A stretch of DNA of 18,279 bases, from contig JBFLXN010000042.1 of the NCBI GenBank assembly GCA_040755715.1, positions 1 through 18,279 on the forward strand. Direction: 5' to 3'. The notes below the pieces were generated by a model, which ran no database searches, was not told where the DNA came from, and saw nothing but the letters and a program-made list of their open reading frames with translations. Within the stretch, counting starts at the first letter, position 1. Each line of letters opens with the position of its first letter. This document shows, piece by piece, positions 14,143 to 18,279 of this stretch. The position numbers and the translations under genes were made by a program. This DNA is from JBFLXN01 sp040755715 [NCBI: Candidatus Edwardsbacteria bacterium] (GTDB lineage: Bacteria > Edwardsbacteria > AC1 > JBFLXN01).

Positions 14143-14187
14143 AGCTCAGCGAACTCTACGAACTCAAGGAACTCTACAAACTCTATT
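14143..14187 (+). repeat. 9-bp-period array (AACTCTACG family), five units
   Basis: Directly after the thiE stop: AGCTCAGCG, AACTCTACG, AACTCAAGG, AACTCTACA and AACTCTATT in exact register. No inverted arm is seen. Confidence 0.85.
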
Positions 14188-14201
14188 TCAATGAGGTGAA
14201 G

Positions 14202-15188
14202 ATGAAAGTTTTAATTACTGGTATTACAGGATTTGCCGGCAGTCATCTGGCTGACTATCTTTTGAATTTTGATAATATGGAAATTTACGGAATTCAGCGT
14301 TGGAGAAGCCGTACCGAAAATATTGAGCATTTCCGAGACAAAGTTACTCTCTACGAATGCGATTTACGGGATGCATCTTCAGTGCGAGATGTGTTAGAAA
14401 GAGTCAGACCAGACCGCATCTTTCATCTGGCGGCGCAGAGCTTTGTGCCTACCTCCTGGCACGCACCGGCTGAATCATTGATAACAAATGTTATAGGCGA
14501 ATTGAACATCTTTGAAGCTATTCGTAGAATTGGAATTAATCCCTGGATTCAAATTGCTTGCTCAAGTGAAGAATATGGAATGGTTTATCCAGAGGAAGTT
14601 CCTATCAAAGAAACTAATTCATTACGGCCATTGAGTCCTTATGCTGTGAGCAAAGTCGGACAAGACCTCTTAGGCTATCAATATTTTATGAGTTACAGAA
14701 TGAACATTGTTCGCACCCGAGGGTTTAATCACACTGGCCCAAGAAGGGCACCTGTCTTCGCCAGTTCTGATTTTGCTAAGCAAATTGCCGATATTGAAAA
14801 GGGCAAACGAGAACCCGTTATCTATGTGGGTAATCTTGAAGCAGTCAGGGATTTTACTGATGTGCGGGATATGGTTAGAGGATATTGGTTATCCCTGGAA
14901 AAAGGAGAGCCGGGCGAAGTCTATAATATTTGTTTAGGGAAAGGATATAAAATCAAACAGCTCTTAGATATTCTTCTTTCTTACACCGAAGTAAAAGTAG
15001 AGGTACGGCAAGACTCAACCAGACTGCGTCCTTCAGATGTCCCCCGCTTGATTGGTGACCATAGTAAGTTTTCTCAAAGAACCGGCTGGAAACCTGAAAT
15101 TCCTTTTGAACAAACTCTAAAAGACCTCTTAAACTTTTGGAGGACCCACACGATTGATTTTGATGTAGAAAAAATGGAGAGAACCTAA
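14202..15188 (+). CDS. GDP-mannose 4,6-dehydratase-like SDR nucleotide-sugar enzyme
   Basis: 328 residues from ATG 14202, preceded by GAGGTG at 14193-14198. An in-frame GTG at 14196 overlaps that site and is rejected. It is an extended short-chain dehydrogenase/reductase. The NAD(P)-binding GITGFAG is at 7-13, and HLAAQSFVPTSW at about 80 is a Gmd-type segment. The catalytic SSEEYG is followed by SPYAVSK with the Tyr-Lys pair. DFTDVRDMV and YNICLGKGYKIKQLLDILLS are the usual sugar-nucleotide side. Family members such as Gmd convert GDP-mannose to the 4-keto-6-deoxy sugar. The exact substrate is not proved. It is followed after one base by a paralogue and then a RmlC-like cupin, so the trio is probably a deoxysugar module for surface polysaccharide. 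Confidence 0.85.
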   Translation: MKVLITGITGFAGSHLADYLLNFDNMEIYGIQRWRSRTENIEHFRDKVTLYECDLRDASSVRDVLERVRPDRIFHLAAQSFVPTSWHAPAESLITNVIGELNIFEAIRRIGINPWIQIACSSEEYGMVYPEEVPIKETNSLRPLSPYAVSKVGQDLLGYQYFMSYRMNIVRTRGFNHTGPRRAPVFASSDFAKQIADIEKGKREPVIYVGNLEAVRDFTDVRDMVRGYWLSLEKGEPGEVYNICLGKGYKIKQLLDILLSYTEVKVEVRQDSTRLRPSDVPRLIGDHSKFSQRTGWKPEIPFEQTLKDLLNFWRTHTIDFDVEKMERT

Positions 15189-15189
15189 A

Positions 15190-16137
15190 ATGAAAGTGTT
15201 TATCACCGGAATTGAAGGTTTCGCCGGGCATCATCTGGCTTTAGATTTACTCGGAAAAGGAGAAGAAGTCTTTGGTAGTTTTTTCGCTGAAGAAACAATG
15301 GGTGACTTAAAAAAGAAATGCACACTTTTCCGTTGTGATATTAGAAATCAAGATGAAATTGCGGGTATTCTCAAAGAAGTCAAACCGGAACAGGTTTATC
15401 ATTTAGCGGCCCAGAGTTCTGGGGCTTACTCGTTTAAGGACTCAAAGAGCACCTTTGAAATCAATGTGATGGGGACACTTAATCTATTAGAAAACATTCT
15501 GAAATATTCGCCTGAGGCCAAAACCTTAGTGATAAGTTCGTGTGAAGTCTACGGCGTATGTGAGGGGAGTGATTTGCCGACGAAAGAAGAAAAAATTTTT
15601 TATCCGGTGAGCCCTTATGGAACAAGTAAAGCGGCTCAAGACCTTCTGGCTTATCAATACTGGCGTAGCTTTGGACTTTTTATCATTCGGGTGAGACCTT
15701 TCCCACATACAGGGCCTGGACAGAATCCTGTCTTTGTGCTGCCAAATTTTGCTAAACAAATTGCTGAGATAGAAAGAGGAGAAAAGGAACCAGTTATTGA
15801 AGTAGGAAATCTGGAAGTCAGACGTGACTTCACTGATGTGCGGGATATCGTCAAAGCCTATCAGTTGGCTTTGACTAAAGGCGAACCCGGAGAAGCATAT
15901 AATATCTGTTCTGGTAAAACTATCACTATTGGTGAGACTTTGAAAATTCTCCTTTCATTTACTAAAAAAGAGATTGCTATAAAACAAGATTTAAGTAGAA
16001 TGCGTCCAAGTGATATTTCTGTTCTTGCTGGCGATGGCACAAAATTTAGCAGGAAGACTAATTGGTCTCCTCAGATTCCTTTTACTCAAACTCTGAGAGA
16101 TTTGCTTGATTGGTGGCGTGAGAAGTACAGTTCATAG
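15190..16137 (+). CDS. SDR-family GDP-4-keto-6-deoxy-mannose reductase-like or dehydratase-like enzyme
   Basis: 315 residues, starting one base after the stop of the previous gene, with GGAGAG at 15176-15181 inside it. It is clearly a paralogue: GITGFAG becomes GIEGFAG (7-13), HLAAQS, SSCEVYG, SPYGTSK, FAKQIAEIERGEKEP and DFTDVRDIVKAYQLAL follow the same order. In such tandem pairs one member is often the dehydratase and the other the C4 reductase. The SSCEVYG motif and lack of a distinct Gmd N-terminus lean towards the reductase for this one, but that is inference. The last three codons (Ser, Ser, stop) come from the TAGTTCA heptamer array that begins at 16128, so the C-terminus may have been trimmed or rewritten by the repeat. 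Confidence 0.82.
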   Translation: MKVFITGIEGFAGHHLALDLLGKGEEVFGSFFAEETMGDLKKKCTLFRCDIRNQDEIAGILKEVKPEQVYHLAAQSSGAYSFKDSKSTFEINVMGTLNLLENILKYSPEAKTLVISSCEVYGVCEGSDLPTKEEKIFYPVSPYGTSKAAQDLLAYQYWRSFGLFIIRVRPFPHTGPGQNPVFVLPNFAKQIAEIERGEKEPVIEVGNLEVRRDFTDVRDIVKAYQLALTKGEPGEAYNICSGKTITIGETLKILLSFTKKEIAIKQDLSRMRPSDISVLAGDGTKFSRKTNWSPQIPFTQTLRDLLDWWREKYSS

Positions 16138-16206
16138 TTGATAGTTCATAGTCCATAGATAGTTTGTGCTTGGTAGTCTTTTTTACTATGAACTATGAGC
16201 TATGAG
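16128..16206 (+). repeat. 7-bp-period inverted array (TAGTTCA family) overlapping a gene end
   Basis: The left arm is CAGTTCA, TAGTTGA, TAGTTCA, TAGTCCA and TAGATAG (16128-16162). The right arm is CTATGAA, CTATGAG and CTATGAG (16186-16206), in inverted sense. The arms can form a stem of about 20 bp. A T-run (16178-16184) is on the loop side, so it is not a classic terminator. The left arm supplies the stop codon of the preceding gene. Confidence 0.88.
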
Positions 16207-16236
16207 CTCTTTTAGTAACTTTTGGGGGGAAGAAAT

Positions 16237-16692
16237 ATGATTGAAGGAGTTAAAACCAAAAAATTAAAAGTTATTCCTGACGAACGTGGGCGTCTGATGG
16301 AAATGCTACGCAGTGATGATGAGATTTTTGAAAAATTTGGACAAGTCTACATGACAACGACTTATCCCGGTGTGGTTAAAGCCTGGCACCTTCACCGAAA
16401 GCAGACTGATAATATTGTCTGTGTAAAAGGAATGATAAAATTAGTTTTGTATGATGGACGAGAGGATTCATCTACTAAGGGGGAATTGGACGAATTCTTT
16501 ATCGGCGAACACAATCCACTTTTGGTGCAGGTGCCAAAAGAGGTTTATCACGGCTGGAAGTGTATTAGTGAAGAAGAAGCAGTAGTGATTAATTGTCCTA
16601 CCGAACCTTACAATTATCAACATCCCGATGAAGAGCGGCTTGAACCACACGGAGAAGAAATACCATACGATTGGAATAGAAAGGACGGATAG
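16237..16692 (+). CDS. RmlC-like cupin, dTDP-sugar 3,5-epimerase-related
   Basis: 151 residues from ATG 16237, with GGGGGGA at 16224-16230 upstream. A TTG at 16222 overlaps that site and is rejected. It is a single small cupin barrel of the type annotated as dTDP-4-dehydrorhamnose 3,5-epimerase or related. DERGRLMEMLR near the start, VYMTTTYPGVVKAWHLHRKQ with the cupin His residues, VKGMIKLVLYDGRE, then PKEVYHGWKCI as the second cupin box. True RmlC enzymes are about 180 residues, so this short version may be an epimerase-like relative with a different sugar, or non-catalytic. Position after two nucleotide-sugar SDR genes supports a surface-sugar role. It ends 89 bases before the MNT gene. 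Confidence 0.82.
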   Translation: MIEGVKTKKLKVIPDERGRLMEMLRSDDEIFEKFGQVYMTTTYPGVVKAWHLHRKQTDNIVCVKGMIKLVLYDGREDSSTKGELDEFFIGEHNPLLVQVPKEVYHGWKCISEEEAVVINCPTEPYNYQHPDEERLEPHGEEIPYDWNRKDG

Positions 16693-16701
16693 GAGATAAA
16701 T

Positions 16702-16729
16702 TCAAAATTCAAATATCAAATATCAAAAT
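16702..16729 (+). repeat. 7-bp-period array (TCAAATA family), four units
   Basis: TCAAAAT, TCAAATA, TCAAATA and TCAAAAT in exact register, nine bases after the cupin stop. Same period as other spacers, different sequence. Confidence 0.75.
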
Positions 16730-16780
16730 TAGAGTTAGGAAGTTTTTCCGTGGTAGAAAGCATTTTTCAATAACCCGAAT

Positions 16781-17287
16781 ATGAAGATTGGTTATAACTT
16801 TTACAAAAAACTACTTAAGACTTATTTGTCTATACTTCAAGATGAACTTGGTGATGCCTTAGTTTCGGTAGTCCTTTACGGCTCAGTGGCAAGGGATGAA
16901 GCAACCTTAGAAAGTGACATAGACCTGCTTATTGTTGTTAGAGAAGATAACAAAAGTTATTACCAAATGCTTAAACCTATTTTGGAAGCACAGAGAAGCC
17001 TAGAAATGACTGAAATATTTAAAGGATTTTTTCATAATAAGTCATATCCTCATTTATCATATCTTATATTTTCTCAAGAAGAGGCGTTGAAAAATCGAAA
17101 TATCTATCTGGATATTCTAGAAGATGGGATAATTCTTTATGACCTTGCAAATTTTTTAGGAGAAAAGCTCAAGCAATTCAAAAAAAGGCTTATTGAACTT
17201 GGTTCCAAGAAAATAATATTAGATGATGGCCGATGGTATTGGGATTTGAAGCCCACTCTAAAATTGGGCGAGGCATTTGAGTTATGA
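16781..17287 (+). CDS. MNT-domain nucleotidyltransferase (MntA-like, antitoxin of a MNT-HEPN pair)
   Basis: 168 residues. The polymerase-beta-type motif is intact: LYGSVARDEATLESDIDLLI (about 33-52) fits GS-X10-DxD with the two metal-binding aspartates. The middle has FHNKSYPHLSYLIFSQEEAL and the end is a helix with DGRWYWDLKPTLKLGEAFEL, as in the longer MntA-like branch that goes with PF05168-type HEPN partners. In characterised MntA-HepT systems the MNT enzyme polyadenylylates the HEPN toxin to silence it. Its stop overlaps the start of the HEPN gene (ATGA at 17284-17287). There is no Shine-Dalgarno site before ATG 16781, so the start is only moderately certain. Confidence 0.85.
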   Translation: MKIGYNFYKKLLKTYLSILQDELGDALVSVVLYGSVARDEATLESDIDLLIVVREDNKSYYQMLKPILEAQRSLEMTEIFKGFFHNKSYPHLSYLIFSQEEALKNRNIYLDILEDGIILYDLANFLGEKLKQFKKRLIELGSKKIILDDGRWYWDLKPTLKLGEAFEL

Positions 17288-17703
17288 CTAATAAGGAAGA
17301 AGGGGTGGAACTTATTAATCAGGCCACCCGTATTTTTAAAAGGGATGTAACAAGTGCTTTAAGAGACGCTGACTATAATCTTGTTGTTCGTCGTTCTCAA
17401 GAGGTCGTTGAACTTGCCCTTAAAGGTGCCTTAAAGATATTAGGTATAGACTATCCGAAGGTTCATCATGTTGGTGATATTTTTAGAAAAACGATAAGTA
17501 GAAAAGGCGTTAAGATTACAGATGAAGTTTGTCAAAAGATAGAGAGAATTTCCTTATGGCTATCAGAAACAAGAGAACCATCCTTTTATTTTGAAAGAAG
17601 GTTTAGGAAAGAAGATGGGCTGAAGGCAAGAAAAGATGCAGGCTTTGTGATGAGAGAGATAAAAAAGGATTTTAGGAATTTAAGCATTGAAAAAAATACT
17701 TGA
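17284..17703 (+). CDS. HEPN-domain protein (partner of the MNT gene)
   Basis: 139 residues with the HEPN four-helix layout. VELINQATRIFKRDVTSALR opens helix one, YNLVVRRSQEVVELALKGAL is the conserved core helix, and LGIDYPKVHHVGDIF is the family loop. Helical segments with basic residues follow to the end. HEPN RNases carry an R-X(4-6)-H active motif. I find no such spacing here: the only histidines are the HH of PKVHH, and no Arg lies four to six residues before them. So RNase activity cannot be assumed and the protein may be the nucleotide-binding type of HEPN. Four-base overlap with the MNT gene shows a cotranslated pair. The stop at 17701-17703 lies inside the next promoter's -35. Confidence 0.83.
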   Translation: MTNKEEGVELINQATRIFKRDVTSALRDADYNLVVRRSQEVVELALKGALKILGIDYPKVHHVGDIFRKTISRKGVKITDEVCQKIERISLWLSETREPSFYFERRFRKEDGLKARKDAGFVMREIKKDFRNLSIEKNT

Positions 17704-17729
17704 CAAAGTTCTCATAGGTGTGTTAAAAT
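17700..17729 (+). promoter_or_regulatory. Promoter of the structured RNA region
   Basis: Perfect TTGACA at 17700-17705, an 18-base spacer and TAAAAT at 17724-17729. AGGTG at 17716-17720 and CACCT at 17731-17735 form a small dyad across the -10, a possible operator. Transcription would start near 17736, upstream of a long paired RNA. Confidence 0.65.
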
Positions 17730-17815
17730 TCACCTGTAGTTGCAAAGGAGGGTGCATATTTAAGGAATAAATGTTTGCTTTGTTCGGTATGAAAGGCCAA
17801 AGGACTTTTGAAACC

Positions 17816-17905
17816 CTGGATTACACGGATTTAAAATATTGAAATCTGTGAAAATCTGTGTTAACCCCGCACAATAAAATTGTGCGAGGGTTAATCTGTG
17901 GTTGG
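17816..17905 (+). repeat. 10-bp-period inverted array inside the RNA region
   Basis: GGATTACACGGATTT on the left faces units GAAATCTGTG (17841-17850), AAAATCTGTG (17851-17860) and TTAATCTGTG (17891-17900) on the right. The third unit is separated from the second by exactly 30 bases, which are the palindrome at 17861-17890. Confidence 0.8.
17861..17890 (+). mobile_element. 30-bp palindromic insertion in the array, flanked by TTAA
   Basis: TTAA, then CCCCGCACAAT, AAA, ATTGTGCGAGGG, then TTAA. The arms pair with one bulge. Removing 30 bases restores three consecutive 10-mers. TTAA on both sides could be a target duplication or just part of the palindrome, since TTAA is self-complementary. Confidence 0.6.
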
Positions 17906-17979
17906 TTATTTTGTTTGGCCTTCCTTAAATAGTTGCACCCGGTGAAGTTTTAATAGAAATTTCCAATAAGGATTTATTT

Positions 17980-18014
17980 AACCGGGTGGGGGAAAAAACA
18001 AAGCCCGGTTTTTC
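17980..18014 (+). terminator. Terminator-like hairpin at the end of the RNA region
   Basis: AACCGGG at 17980-17986 pairs with CCCGGTT at 18004-18010, with a further T-G pair inside. A run of five T follows at 18009-18013. The 17-base loop is longer than usual, so efficiency is uncertain. Its left arm can instead pair with 17937-17944. Confidence 0.6.
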
Positions 18015-18130
18015 GTTGTAGTGGATAGACGAAGTATCATTTCTGTAAATTGATAAAAATATCAATATAAAGAAATGACTTCCAGAATTACCTTATATAT
18101 GAAACGGCATAAATTTTGGTAAAATATTTG

Positions 18131-18159
18131 TTGACATTTTAATAGAAAAATGTTATAAT
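18131..18159 (+). promoter_or_regulatory. Distal promoter of the gene beyond the window (P1)
   Basis: Perfect TTGACA (18131-18136), 17-base spacer, perfect TATAAT (18154-18159). The transcript would start near 18166 and contain both arms of the inverted repeat at 18228-18274. The stretch 18015-18130 before it is AT-rich and holds nothing I can identify. Confidence 0.8.
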
Positions 18160-18220
18160 AGTTACTGGTGAAAAATTATTTATTCCAACAAAAAATAGTG
18201 ATTTCCAGTCTGATTATTTC

Positions 18221-18249
18221 TTGAGTATCCTCGGAAATTATGATATAAT
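18221..18249 (+). promoter_or_regulatory. Proximal promoter of the gene beyond the window (P2)
   Basis: TTGAGT (18221-18226), 17-base spacer, perfect TATAAT (18244-18249), start near 18256. The left arm of the inverted repeat lies within the spacer, so a bound regulator would block this promoter. Confidence 0.65.
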
Positions 18250-18274
18250 TTAAATGTCAAAAAATTTCCGAGGA
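18228..18274 (+). promoter_or_regulatory. 12-bp perfect inverted repeat over promoter P2 and the ribosome binding site
   Basis: TCCTCGGAAATT (18228-18239) and AATTTCCGAGGA (18263-18274) are exact inverse complements 23 bases apart. The right arm overlaps the AGGAGG Shine-Dalgarno site at 18271-18276. It can be an operator for P2, or in RNA started at P1 a hairpin that hides the ribosome binding site. RNA started at P2 lacks the left arm. Confidence 0.65.
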
Positions 18275-18276
18275 GG
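18271..18276 (+). promoter_or_regulatory. Shine-Dalgarno site of a gene starting just past the window
   Basis: AGGAGG three bases before the end of the window, downstream of two promoters. The start codon is expected within the next few bases. Product unknown. Confidence 0.7.
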
Positions 18277-18279
18277 TTA

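Larger units (their letters stand above)
17736..18014 (+). ncRNA. Structured RNA or attenuator of unknown class
   Basis: A long-range stem is formed by GGGTGCA plus TATTTAAGGAA (17750-17767) with TTCCTTAAATA plus TGCACCC (17921-17940). That is 18 pairs with only a two-base bulge. Immediately inside, GGCCAAA (17795-17801) pairs perfectly with TTTGGCC (17914-17920), leaving a 27-base one-sided bulge. Downstream, CACCCGGT (17937-17944) can pair with ACCGGGTG (17981-17988), and AACCGGG (17980-17986) with CCCGGTT (18004-18010) before a run of five T. These pairings exclude one another, as in transcription attenuators. The sequence does not match riboswitch, tmRNA, RNase P, SRP or 6S features that I can recall. 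A period-10 repeat with an inserted palindrome fills the apical part. Confidence 0.5.

Noticed and set aside
17771-17842. 23-codon frame inside the structured RNA (starts MFALFGMKGQ)
   Set aside because: It has an AAGGA-like site, but it lies in paired and repeat sequence and ends in the array. Too short to call as a gene without conservation data.

Overview
The window looks like part of a chromosome from an uncultured, Gram-negative-type bacterium with moderate to low GC. It encodes an exported outer-membrane-barrel-like protein, a long-form SecA, a PilT-type ATPase and a methanogen-like (His-type) thiazole synthase, with short transcription units separated by repeat-rich spacers. This fits an anaerobic candidate-phylum bacterium (an Omnitrophota-like lineage is my guess). 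No marker here proves the taxonomy. All confident genes are on the + strand.

Layout. 1-96 is the tail of an unknown gene. 152-985 is a YjbH-like exported beta protein. 1099-1174 is tRNA-Arg(CCG), followed by a nitroreductase (1235-1750). A terminator-like palindrome and a good promoter then lead into a membrane-anchored heptad-repeat protein (2053-2442) and secA (2662-5706). A small protein plus an MNT-like nucleotidyltransferase (5851-6538) form a putative toxin-antitoxin-like pair. They precede a proline-rich coiled-coil protein (6546-7739) that overlaps mutM (7723-8544). After a repeat-filled spacer come pilT (8929-10044) and accC (10224-11585). Next is a tightly coupled set: a DUF2273-like membrane protein, comB and thi4, with thiE just downstream (11757-14142). 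Two tandem paralogous sugar-nucleotide SDR enzymes and an RmlC-like cupin (14202-16692) form a nucleotide-sugar module. A MNT-HEPN pair (16781-17703) follows. The last 576 bases hold no recognised protein gene. They contain a promoter, a strongly structured RNA region with attenuator-like alternative pairings, a terminator-like hairpin, two further promoters and a Shine-Dalgarno site for a gene that starts just beyond the window.

The most unusual signal is in the spacers. Nearly every one is built from degenerate tandem repeats with a 7-bp or 9/10-bp period. The repeat sequence differs from spacer to spacer, and many spacers carry the same repeat family again in inverted orientation, so that they can fold into hairpins. 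Short palindromic elements (about 26-42 bp) sit inside these arrays. In several cases, removing the palindrome restores the array period, or matches an element-free relative elsewhere in the window, so the palindromes look like insertions. One family (1894-1922 and 10053-10082) has two hairpins and a compensatory base-pair change between copies. A related GC-rich palindromic block lies in frame inside the coiled-coil protein gene. No transposase or RAYT is present, so any mobilising enzyme would act from elsewhere.

Functionally, the genes are a mix of housekeeping (protein export, DNA repair, fatty-acid or carboxylase supply, thiamin synthesis), surface sugar synthesis and two nucleotidyltransferase modules of the kind associated with toxin-antitoxin systems.
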